A model generated the notes under the pieces. That model had not been told where the DNA came from, did not search any database, and worked only from the letters and a program-made list of their open reading frames with translations. Shown in pieces: positions 1-5,312 of a DNA stretch of 5,312 nt. The DNA lies in NCBI GenBank assembly GCA_017395715.1, contig JAFQNZ010000038.1, positions 1-5,312 of the forward strand, written 5' to 3'. The stretch comes from Clostridia bacterium (lineage in GTDB: Bacteria > Bacillota > Clostridia > Oscillospirales > CAG-272). The position numbers were made by a program, and so were the translations under genes. The first letter of the stretch is position 1, and the number at the start of each line of letters is the position of its first letter.

Positions 1-93
1 GTTTGTTGGAAAAAGCGACAGTGCATATCCGTTCAATCGCTTTTGTTCAAGACATATCCCGCTGTTTGGTGTGTAGGGGAGTCATAGTGTTTT
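1..93. other. Left-edge segment, no supported gene
   Basis: All three forward frames are open at the window edge and stop early, at 74-76, 85-87 and 105-107. None of the resulting 24 to 34 residue tails resembles a family I know. The segment leads straight into a hairpin, so it may be the 3' end or 3' untranslated region of an upstream gene whose body lies outside the window. Two GTTCAA strings recall a tRNA T-loop, but their flanks do not pair. I found no convincing promoter here for the gene that follows. Confidence 0.3.
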
Positions 94-124
94 ATCACCT
101 CACATAGGTATTATGTGAGGTGAT
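94..124 (+). terminator. Perfect 13-bp hairpin: terminator or leader structure ahead of tspO
   Basis: The arms at 94-106 and 112-124 are exact reverse complements, with a 5-base loop (GGTAT). A T-rich stretch (TTATTT) follows, which fits an intrinsic terminator for an upstream transcript. The T tract is interrupted, so termination may be incomplete. The 3' arm contains AGGTGA at 118-123, the ribosome binding site of the next gene. In a transcript reading through from the left, that site would be buried in the stem. The element could therefore act as a terminator, a translational block, or both. Confidence 0.7.
118..123 (+). promoter_or_regulatory. Ribosome binding site that sets the tspO start
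   Basis: AGGTGA lies five bases before the TTG at 129-131. This is the best-placed Shine-Dalgarno sequence for this frame. An in-frame GTG at 120-122 overlaps the site itself and has only a weak AGG upstream, so TTG-129 is preferred. The site lies wholly inside the 3' arm of the hairpin at 94-124. Confidence 0.6.
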
Positions 125-128
125 TTAT

Positions 129-635
129 TTGAAATGGGTAAAATACTGGAAAAGGGAATTGTATTGCGCGGATTATAAAACGATTCTTCTTGCCGTGCTG
201 ATTCACTTTGTGTGCGGCGTATTTTCAACACTTGTGGGAGGAAGTGCATCAATTTATCGATATCTTCTGTTGCCGCATTTTGCACCTCCTCCCTTTGTTT
301 TTGTTTTGATGTGGTCTTTTTTGTATGTAATACTTGGTGTAGCGCTTGGAATATATCTGTCTTCATATGAATGTGGTAAAAGCAGATGGAGACTCAACAC
401 GTGTCTTCTGTACGGTCTTTTTCTCTTAACCTTATTTTTGTGGTACCCGATTTTTTTTGGTGCAAGACTATTCTCGTTTGCACTTGTTGTGATAGCCTGC
501 ATTCTTTCGATTTCTCTCTTTGTTTTTCGTCATTTTATGAGACGGAGTCGTTTGGCAGCATTTTTATTGATTCCATGCATGATCTGGTTTGTTTTCTCTT
601 TTTTTCTGAATTTTTGTATTCTGCTCTTGAACTGA
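129..635 (+). CDS. tspO: TspO/MBR-family membrane protein (tryptophan-rich sensory protein)
   Basis: A 168-residue very hydrophobic protein with about five membrane helices (roughly residues 18-38, 56-77, 90-110, 112-133 and 141-166), the size and topology of TspO. Family landmarks visible are the loop ending in PPP (53-55) before a helix with W62, LY and G; the LWYPIFFG segment around W106; and a final helix with LIP, W153, LNF and a terminal LN. Tryptophans also occur at 3, 7 and 87. Known TspO proteins bind porphyrins and related tetrapyrroles in the membrane and are linked to stress responses; the physiological role in Firmicutes is unsettled. Departures from the usual pattern: the Asn three residues before W106 is Leu, and the Pro-Tyr of the last helix is Pro-Cys (149-150). 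TTG-129 was chosen for its ribosome binding site; GTG-120 would add three residues. No clear promoter of its own was seen, so it may depend on read-through of the hairpin. Confidence 0.85.
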   Translation: MKWVKYWKRELYCADYKTILLAVLIHFVCGVFSTLVGGSASIYRYLLLPHFAPPPFVFVLMWSFLYVILGVALGIYLSSYECGKSRWRLNTCLLYGLFLLTLFLWYPIFFGARLFSFALVVIACILSISLFVFRHFMRRSRLAAFLLIPCMIWFVFSFFLNFCILLLN

Positions 636-654
636 AAGAAACTTAAAAAATCTA

Positions 655-683
655 TTGAAAAAACAGAATAAATGTTGTATAAT
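655..683 (+). promoter_or_regulatory. SigmaA-type promoter for the coaE operon
   Basis: TTGAAA at 655-660 and a perfect TATAAT at 678-683 are separated by exactly 17 bases, an almost ideal vegetative promoter. Transcription should start near 690. This excludes the upstream in-frame ATG at 672, which would lie outside the transcript, and supports the start at 708. The resulting 5' leader would be only about 18 bases, just enough for the ribosome binding site AGAGAGGG (694-701). Confidence 0.8.
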
Positions 684-707
684 GAGTCATATAAGAGAGG
701 GATGTTC

Positions 708-1304
708 ATGATACGAATTGGTTTGACAGGTGTTTCCGGAAGTGGAAAAAGCTTTGTTACAAAAATTTTTGAAAAATATGGAGTTATATCTATCAATTCC
801 GATGCCATTGTGCATGAACTGTATCGTTCAAAGAATCCGTGTACAGAAGCTATAGCACGTCTGTTTGGTGAGAGTGTTTTAACGTCGGACCATTCAGTGA
901 ATCGCAAAGAACTTGCATCTATCGTATTTGCTTCGCGCGAGAAGCTTCTTCTTTTGAATCAAACTGTACATCCGTTTGTGATTGATAAGATAAAAAAAGT
1001 TGTCCAAGAAAAAGAGGAGCAAGGAGCACAGGCATTTTTGATCGAAGCGCCACAGCTGTTTGAATCTGGGCTTGAAGCGTTTTGTGACTATGTTGTGTCG
1101 GTAATGGCTGATCATCAAATACGTGTTGAAAGACTGATTATGCGTGATGGTATTACCAAGGAATTGGCTGAAAAACGCATTTCGAACCAATATGAAGATT
1201 CTTTTTTTCGGGAGCGCTCCGATTTTTGCATTGAAAATAACGGCGGCGACGATCTTGAAAAACAGGTATGTGTTATTTTGACCAAAATGGGTCTTTCGAT
1301 ATGA
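708..1304 (+). CDS. coaE: Dephospho-CoA kinase
   Basis: Phosphorylates the ribose 3'-hydroxyl of dephospho-CoA with ATP, the last step of coenzyme A synthesis, in the cytoplasm. The 198 residues match the family's usual ~200. In order: strand and Walker A loop (IGLTGVSGSGKS, residues 4-15); the acidic acceptor region with D32; the RKEL...VF segment (66-74); HP at 88-89; an EAPQLFE motif (113-119) at the position of the usual D-x-PLLFE; and the lid-type R142...R146...Q161 region. Variations: the family's DAD is NSD here, and the PLLFE motif reads PQLFE, so this is a somewhat divergent copy. Start: ATG-708 has AGGG six bases upstream; ATG-702 is too close to that site and ATG-672 precedes the predicted transcription start. 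First gene of the operon; its stop codon overlaps the next start (ATGA). In many Clostridia coaE follows polA, which is not the immediate upstream neighbour here. Confidence 0.95.
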   Translation: MIRIGLTGVSGSGKSFVTKIFEKYGVISINSDAIVHELYRSKNPCTEAIARLFGESVLTSDHSVNRKELASIVFASREKLLLLNQTVHPFVIDKIKKVVQEKEEQGAQAFLIEAPQLFESGLEAFCDYVVSVMADHQIRVERLIMRDGITKELAEKRISNQYEDSFFRERSDFCIENNGGDDLEKQVCVILTKMGLSI

Positions 1305-1900
1305 AAAAAAGCAAGTTTTTGTCTTCATTGTTTGAAAAGATGCCTTCAAAGCAAGTGCTTACATTTTTTTTGGTTCTTCTTGTCATATTCAATCTGGTTT
1401 TGCTTGGGGTGATTGCTCAAGACAGAGAGGAAAAGCGTTTTCTCAAGGAAATTGAGCGGTATGTGGATTCCTCCTGCGAGGAATTCGGAATTCCGAAAGC
1501 AATGGTGTTTGCTATCATTAAGACAGAAAGTAATTTTGATCAGCATGCAAGATCTTCTGCTGATGCCAGAGGTTTGATGCAGATTACATCGGTAGCGCTA
1601 AAAGATATTAACCGTATCCTTTCGGAGGATTATACATTTACACAAATGTATGATCCAGAAATCAATATTCGGTGCGGCGTTGCATATCTTTCTGTTTTGT
1701 ATCGAAAATACGAGATTTTTGATACTGCATTTGCTGCGTATAATGCAGGTCAAGGAAATGTTGATAATTGGCTATCAGACAGTCGATATTCGTATGATCG
1801 AAAGCAGCTCTATCATATCCCGTTCAAAGAAACAAAAAATTATGTAAAAAAAGTGAATCATTATTATCAAGAATATCAAAAACAATACGGTGAAAACTAG
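1301..1900 (+). CDS. Membrane-anchored SLT-domain lytic transglycosylase
   Basis: A 199-residue cell-wall enzyme expected to cleave the MurNAc-GlcNAc bond of peptidoglycan non-hydrolytically, leaving 1,6-anhydro-MurNAc ends. A short basic N-terminus is followed by one hydrophobic helix (about 20-38) with no clear cleavage site, so the catalytic domain should sit outside the membrane, tethered as a signal anchor. The domain shows the Slt family-1 signature: catalytic Glu E76 in ESNFD, the GLMQIT motif (91-96), the AYNAG motif (136-140) and the C-terminal IPFKET..YV segment (about 163-172). It resembles the small clostridial and Bacillus YjbJ-like Slt proteins. The start ATG overlaps the coaE stop (ATGA). 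The ribosome binding site is poor (GGG about nine bases upstream), so translation is probably coupled to coaE. An ATG is not available further upstream without entering coaE. Likely roles are cell-wall turnover, growth or insertion of envelope machines; the sequence does not say which. Confidence 0.92.
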   Translation: MKKSKFLSSLFEKMPSKQVLTFFLVLLVIFNLVLLGVIAQDREEKRFLKEIERYVDSSCEEFGIPKAMVFAIIKTESNFDQHARSSADARGLMQITSVALKDINRILSEDYTFTQMYDPEINIRCGVAYLSVLYRKYEIFDTAFAAYNAGQGNVDNWLSDSRYSYDRKQLYHIPFKETKNYVKKVNHYYQEYQKQYGEN

Positions 1901-1911
1901 TATACGATTTT

Positions 1912-1917
1912 GGAGGA
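1912..1917 (+). promoter_or_regulatory. Ribosome binding site that sets the aminopeptidase start
   Basis: GGAGGA ends four bases before ATG-1922. An in-frame TTG at 1910 overlaps the site and cannot use it, so ATG-1922 is preferred. Confidence 0.75.
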
Positions 1918-1921
1918 TGTT

Positions 1922-3313
1922 ATGGAATATACCAAAGAACAAATCACTGAACTGAAGGATTCAATTCTCTTCAAAAAAAGAAATGTCTATGAAGTATTGG
2001 ACGAAGCTGAAATCGAGAAAATGGAAGCTTTTTGCAAAGGGTATGTAAAGTATCTTGACGCTTCGAAAACAGAAAGAGAAGCTGTCAATGAAGGAATTGC
2101 GCTTGCTATTGCTAAAGGTTTCCGCGAATATCATTTCGGCGATGCCGTAAAAGCGGGTGACAAACTGTATTTTAACAATCGCGGTAAAGAACTGCTTCTT
2201 TTCATTATCGGTAGCGAGAATCTCGAAAATGGTATTCGTATTTCTGCTGCTCATATCGACTCCCCTCGTATTGACTTGAAACAGCATCCCTTGTATGAAG
2301 ATGCCGGTATGGCATTCTTTAAAACACATTATTATGGCGGTATCAAGAAGTATCAGTGGACCGCAACACCGCTTGCCATTCACGGTACGGTTATGAAATC
2401 TGACGGTACCGTGGTTGATATCGTGGTAGGCGAAGATGACAGCGATCCTGTTTTCTACATTGATGATCTTCTTCCTCACCTTGGTAGAGGTCAATCTTCG
2501 AGACCTCTCGGCGAAGCCATTCAGGGAGAACAGCTGAATATTCTCATCGGTTCTCGTCCTTTGAATACCGATGGCGAGATCAAGCTTGCTATTATGAAGC
2601 TTCTCAACGAAAAGTACGGTATTGTGGAAGGCGACTTTATGAGTGCTGAGCTTTCGGTCGTTCCTGCTTTTAAGGCGAGAGATATTGGTTTTGACCGTTC
2701 TTTGATTGGCGGTTACGGACATGATGACAGAGTTTGTGCGTATCCCGCGCTCGCGGCAATTCTTGAAAAAGAAGCTCCCGTACATACATTGATGGCAATT
2801 CTTGCCGACAAAGAAGAAGTTGGTAGCGGCGGTAACACCGGAATGAAGTGCAGCGTGTTTATTGATCTGATTGCGTCGCTTTCTAAGACGCTTGGTGCGA
2901 ATGAATATCTTGTTCGCTTCAATTCTAAATGTCTTTCTGCTGATGTTAATGCAGCGTATGATCCCAATTTCGGCGATGTATATGAAGCAAGAAACAGTTC
3001 CTTTATCAACAAGGGTGTTGTTATGACCAAATATACAGGATCCGGCGGTAAGAGCGGTACATCGGACGCCTCTGCCGAATTTGTTGGCTATGTTCGCAAT
3101 ATGTTTGATAAAGCCGGTATTGTATGGCAGACAGGCGAACTCGGCAAGGTTGATGCAGGTGGCGGCGGAACGGTTGCTGTTTATATTGCAGAAAAAAACA
3201 TCGATGTTGTTGACCTTGGTGTTCCGGTTCTTTCGATGCATGCACCGTATGAAGTGATCGCGAAAGCGGACATTTATATGGCCTATAAGGCATTTAGCGT
3301 TTTCTGCGACTAA
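1922..3313 (+). CDS. apeA: M18-family zinc aminopeptidase
   Basis: A 463-residue cytoplasmic metallo-aminopeptidase of the M18 family (the aspartyl aminopeptidase / yeast aminopeptidase I group), full length for the family. It removes N-terminal residues from peptides; M18 enzymes often prefer acidic residues, but the preference of this bacterial branch cannot be read from sequence. The two-metal site is complete: H111 in AAHIDSPRID, the bridging Asp in GHDDR (268/269), the catalytic and metal-binding Glu pair E298-E299 in DKEEVGSGG, D341 in SADVNAAYDPNF, and H440 in SMHAPYE. The family is known to form dodecameric tetrahedra; assembly here is inferred. It is the third gene of the operon, 21 bases after the transglycosylase stop, with a strong ribosome binding site, and is followed by a strong terminator. 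Its codon use (many GGT, CTT, GAA, GTT) looks more regular and GC-richer than its neighbours, which suggests high expression. Confidence 0.93.
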   Translation: MEYTKEQITELKDSILFKKRNVYEVLDEAEIEKMEAFCKGYVKYLDASKTEREAVNEGIALAIAKGFREYHFGDAVKAGDKLYFNNRGKELLLFIIGSENLENGIRISAAHIDSPRIDLKQHPLYEDAGMAFFKTHYYGGIKKYQWTATPLAIHGTVMKSDGTVVDIVVGEDDSDPVFYIDDLLPHLGRGQSSRPLGEAIQGEQLNILIGSRPLNTDGEIKLAIMKLLNEKYGIVEGDFMSAELSVVPAFKARDIGFDRSLIGGYGHDDRVCAYPALAAILEKEAPVHTLMAILADKEEVGSGGNTGMKCSVFIDLIASLSKTLGANEYLVRFNSKCLSADVNAAYDPNFGDVYEARNSSFINKGVVMTKYTGSGGKSGTSDASAEFVGYVRNMFDKAGIVWQTGELGKVDAGGGGTVAVYIAEKNIDVVDLGVPVLSMHAPYEVIAKADIYMAYKAFSVFCD

Positions 3314-3326
3314 TTGATTTGATCGT

Positions 3327-3372
3327 AAGCGTTTATCATATGCGACCGATTCGTATATGATAAACGCTTTTT
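3327..3372 (+). terminator. Intrinsic terminator of the coaE-apeA operon
   Basis: Arms at 3327-3345 and 3351-3369 pair over 19 positions with one G-T wobble (3342 with 3354), around the 5-base loop CCGAT, followed by a T-run (3368-3372). It starts 14 bases after the apeA stop. The stem is unusually long. The mirror-image A-run needed for efficient termination on the other strand is short, so it is called for the + strand only. Confidence 0.92.
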
Positions 3373-3427
3373 GCATAGTTTGCCTTGGAATGCTCCATAC
3401 TAACCATATACAGAAAAGGAGGAACTT

Positions 3428-3655
3428 GTGTTGGGACGCTGCTTTGAACCTGAAACAAATAACAGAAAATGGATTTGGATTATATTGATTATCACCTTAG
3501 TGGCTGTGATGGTCTTTTTCTTGTGTAAAAAAAAGAGGAAAAAGAAAAACAAATTCGATACAGATTCGTATGATTACCTTACAACAGGTGACGAGTGTAT
3601 TGCGTGCTGCCAAAATGAAAATCATGACATTGGTATATGTACGAAAGGTGCATAA
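3428..3655 (+). CDS. Small single-pass membrane protein with cysteine-rich tail, unknown function
   Basis: A 75-residue protein I do not recognise. Layout: a short N-terminus with one Cys (residue 5); a hydrophobic helix from about 14 to 33; a dense basic patch directly after it (KKKRKKKNK, about 34-42); an acidic, tyrosine-containing stretch; and a C-terminal CIACC plus later Cys (four cysteines in the last 19 residues). By the positive-inside rule the basic patch and Cys-rich tail should face the cytoplasm, where a metal- or redox-active role is possible but unproven. Start: GTG-3428 has AAGGAGGA (3416-3423) four bases upstream; TTG-3431 is an equally possible start. The ribosome binding site is among the strongest in the window, which argues the gene is real despite its length. 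It stands alone between two terminators. No convincing promoter fits the 55 bases upstream, so it may rely on read-through from apeA. Confidence 0.6.
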   Translation: MLGRCFEPETNNRKWIWIILIITLVAVMVFFLCKKKRKKKNKFDTDSYDYLTTGDECIACCQNENHDIGICTKGA

Positions 3656-3666
3656 AATATTTTGAA

Positions 3667-3702
3667 AAACTGCAACGAAAAAATCGTTGCAGTTTAATTT
3701 TT
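3667..3702 (+). terminator. Intrinsic terminator, probably bidirectional
   Basis: Arms at 3667-3678 and 3684-3695 form a 12-bp stem (core ACTGCAACGA) around an all-A loop, followed by AATTTTT. Just outside, 3659-3669 is the reverse complement of 3698-3708, so an extended or alternative outer stem is possible. On the opposite strand the same stem is followed by a T-rich run, so it could terminate transcription both ways. It begins 11 bases after the small-protein stop codon. Confidence 0.88.
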
Positions 3703-3718
3703 CAAAATGAAAAAAGAA

Positions 3719-3747
3719 TTGACGATAATGGATTTTTGTGATATAAT
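3719..3747 (+). promoter_or_regulatory. Strong extended -10 sigmaA-type promoter
   Basis: TTGACG at 3719-3724 (5 of 6 to consensus) and a perfect TATAAT at 3742-3747 are 17 bases apart, with the extended -10 TG at 3739-3740. This is the best promoter in the window. Transcription should start near 3754, giving a leader of about 57 bases before ATG-3811. I saw no clear inverted repeat or operator overlapping it. Confidence 0.85.
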
Positions 3748-3810
3748 ATTAAAAATAAGATTTGATCTCTATTTTGCGTGGCAATGTAGTCGATAGAAAG
3801 GAATATCAAG

Positions 3811-5312
3811 ATGGCTCTCCAGTTGTTATATTCATTCTGGCCAGAAGACGGTATCGAAAGATCGTTTCGTGCAGTATCCAAAGACTTGTCAGAAGAGGAT
3901 GCTACATATCTTTTGCGTCACACTGTAAAACATATCGACTTTCATGATTTACCTGAAGATGATGAAAATGAAGACCGTGCATGTACAACATATCTTCATC
4001 TTCCGTCGGGTACTGTGGCAATTGCACGAACAGGCTATTATCATTCTTCCGACACATCGCGAAAAGACGGTTTTATCTTGCACGCATACATTGCCGAAAA
4101 AGGAGAGAAGATTTCACCGTTTTTATACGCGTTGAATACTTGTTTTAAGCAAACTCTTACTCATGACGAAAGGATGAGTTATTCTTCGTACAGTCTTCTT
4201 CCTGCCGTTCCTTTTCCGCGACCGCAATTTGTTTTGAACCAAAGAGAGATTCAAAAGTTCTTTTCAAAAGGAAGACAGAAGATTCTTTCTCAAATGTTGC
4301 AGGCTCTGATTGACGGTCATCGCAGTAAGAGAATCACGATTTTGAATGAAAAGTATTCTTTTTTGAAATATTGGTTTTATGCGATTCACTGTTGTTTGCC
4401 CGAGCATATCAAAAAAGATATTACGTTTTCAACTTCAGCACATGATAAGCCGGAAGATTGTGCGTTGATTTGCGGATCCGCACACAACAGCCTTTCTACC
4501 ATAAATGAAATGGTCAATGGCAACTTTGTATTCGACCACGTTGGAGGACCAACAACGGAGAATATTGAAGCTGTCAAATATCCTGTTTTTATCGCGAAAT
4601 TATTTGCTGAAAATGCAGAGGCAGCATTTGAAGTTTCTAACACAATTCATGGCTATATGAGCCTTTATCAGCTTTCGTTGTCTGCTTCCGCAGGAATTAT
4701 GAAGCTTCTTAATTGTGAATTTGATTGGTTTGATTCGGCGTATGATATTCAATTTTTTCTTGGTAAAATTTCTTTTGCTGATAAAGAACAAATTGAAAAT
4801 GTGGTTTTCAATCTTTGGAGCTGTTTTAAGGAAAATGCATTTCGGTTTACAATCAACGAACAAACGCTTCCGCTTCTTTCGTTTGTGTTTAAGAATTCGG
4901 ATTCTTGCATAAAGCGCGAGATCATTGAATATACTGATCGCCATCATGAGCAATTTGGCATCTATGAAACGATGTCAATGAAAGATTATTATGCAGACGT
5001 TATTGATAAACTTGGGTTTATATACGAATTTCTGCCGGATGCCTTGCTTAGAAACGATCAAATTGATGATTATTGTGTCTATTTGAATCGGGATTTCAGC
5101 GAACTGTGTGTCTTACTGTATGCAATCGTTGATCGCTATTTTGATTTGATCAAGGAACATGGGGATGAATCGGTGTATGATATGTGCCGAAAGATCTTCT
5201 TGATGTTGATTGAAGAAGGTGAAAGTCATTATGCGATTGATTTTTGCCGCCAAGTAGAACCATTACCTGATGTATTTGTAGAACAAGTTGTTGTCAGAGG
5301 CATTTGGATGTA
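3811..5312 (+). CDS. Large protein with GAP1-N2/GAP1-M-like N-terminus, incomplete at window end
   Basis: The frame is open for 500 codons from ATG-3811 to the right edge with no stop, so it is truncated only by the window. AAAGGA (3797-3802) lies eight bases upstream of the ATG, which sets the start. Residues 1-95 resemble the GAP1-N2 domain: an LQLLYSFW opening strand, then TYLHLPSGTVAIARTGYY (60-77), then a KDGFILHAYI segment (85-94) where the family has an aromatic and a His ending in H-x-hydrophobic. Residues 171-255 resemble GAP1-M, including a LPEHIKKDITFST segment (196-208) before a Pro. From about 265 on it is mostly predicted helical, acidic, with no motif I recognise; no transmembrane helix or signal peptide is seen. 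GAP1 proteins were defined computationally as partners of GTPases in NTP-dependent conflict systems; their biochemical role is not established. The match is by eye from remembered family patterns. The gene is preceded by its own strong promoter and is probably the first of an operon extending to the right. Confidence 0.65.
   Translation, partial: MALQLLYSFWPEDGIERSFRAVSKDLSEEDATYLLRHTVKHIDFHDLPEDDENEDRACTTYLHLPSGTVAIARTGYYHSSDTSRKDGFILHAYIAEKGEKISPFLYALNTCFKQTLTHDERMSYSSYSLLPAVPFPRPQFVLNQREIQKFFSKGRQKILSQMLQALIDGHRSKRITILNEKYSFLKYWFYAIHCCLPEHIKKDITFSTSAHDKPEDCALICGSAHNSLSTINEMVNGNFVFDHVGGPTTENIEAVKYPVFIAKLFAENAEAAFEVSNTIHGYMSLYQLSLSASAGIMKLLNCEFDWFDSAYDIQFFLGKISFADKEQIENVVFNLWSCFKENAFRFTINEQTLPLLSFVFKNSDSCIKREIIEYTDRHHEQFGIYETMSMKDYYADVIDKLGFIYEFLPDALLRNDQIDDYCVYLNRDFSELCVLLYAIVDRYFDLIKEHGDESVYDMCRKIFLMLIEEGESHYAIDFCRQVEPLPDVFVEQVVVRGIWM

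Noticed and set aside
30..60. GTTCAA strings resembling a tRNA T-loop near the left edge
   Set aside because: The five bases on each side do not pair, and no anticodon arm or acceptor stem is present.
672..707. In-frame upstream ATG codons at 672 and 702 for coaE
   Set aside because: ATG-672 lies before the predicted transcription start and overlaps the -10 region; ATG-702 directly abuts the ribosome binding site. ATG-708 has correct spacing and begins the normal CoaE N-terminus.
1268..1300. Upstream in-frame extension of the lytic transglycosylase
   Set aside because: It would add 11 residues without a ribosome binding site inside coaE. ATG-1301 gives the usual basic N-terminus followed by the anchor helix and the typical ATGA overlap.
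1961..3376. Long open frame of 471 codons on the minus strand opposite the aminopeptidase
   Set aside because: It is a shadow of apeA, whose codon bias keeps the opposite strand open. The product resembles no family, and the + strand product has a complete M18 active site.
3762..3947. Small open frame beginning with TTG at the head of the large gene
   Set aside because: It overlaps the 500-codon frame starting at 3811, has no ribosome binding site and its product is an arginine-rich shadow. It was considered as a leader peptide, but it overlaps too much of the gene.
4600..4953. Minus-strand frame rich in Lys and Arg, plus a + strand frame at 4715-4912, inside the large gene
   Set aside because: Both are out-of-frame products of AT-rich coding sequence with no ribosome binding site or family resemblance.
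1..5312. CRISPR array, insertion sequence or attachment site
   Set aside because: I saw no spaced direct repeats, transposase or integrase motifs, or terminal inverted repeats. The inverted repeats present are explained as terminators or a leader hairpin.

Overview
The window looks like chromosomal DNA from a low-GC, Gram-positive bacterium, most likely a member of the Clostridia. The evidence is AT-rich composition with A/T at third codon positions, AAGGAGG-type ribosome binding sites, TTGaca/TATAAT promoters with 17-base spacers, GTG/TTG starts, strong intrinsic terminators, and a coaE gene followed directly by a small membrane-anchored lytic transglycosylase. Genus and species cannot be read from this sequence. 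All recognised genes are on the + strand.

Layout. Positions 1-93 hold no gene I can support. A perfect 13-bp hairpin (94-124) follows; its 3' arm contains the ribosome binding site of the next gene, a TspO/MBR-family membrane protein (129-635). A near-consensus promoter (655-683) then starts a compact three-gene unit: coaE (dephospho-CoA kinase, last step of coenzyme A synthesis, 708-1304), an ATGA-overlapping membrane-anchored lytic transglycosylase (1301-1900), and, 21 bases on, an M18 zinc aminopeptidase (1922-3313). A 19-bp hairpin with a T-run (3327-3372) closes the unit. These three genes do unrelated housekeeping jobs (cofactor synthesis, cell-wall cleavage, peptide breakdown), so the operon looks like shared transcription and not a pathway.

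Next is a short orphan gene (3428-3655) for a 75-residue single-pass membrane protein with a strongly basic patch and a cysteine-rich tail. It has a good ribosome binding site but no clear promoter, and a bidirectional-looking terminator (3667-3702) closes it.

The last third is the most unusual part. An extended -10 promoter of near-consensus quality (3719-3747) drives a large gene starting at 3811 that is still open after 500 codons when the window ends. Its first ~270 residues resemble, by eye, the GAP1-N2 and GAP1-M domains of GTPase-associated protein 1. That family was described computationally as a component of NTPase-dependent biological-conflict systems with partner GTPases. If right, this is the first gene of an accessory, possibly defence-related operon lying mostly beyond the right edge. 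The assignment rests on remembered family patterns and needs a profile search.
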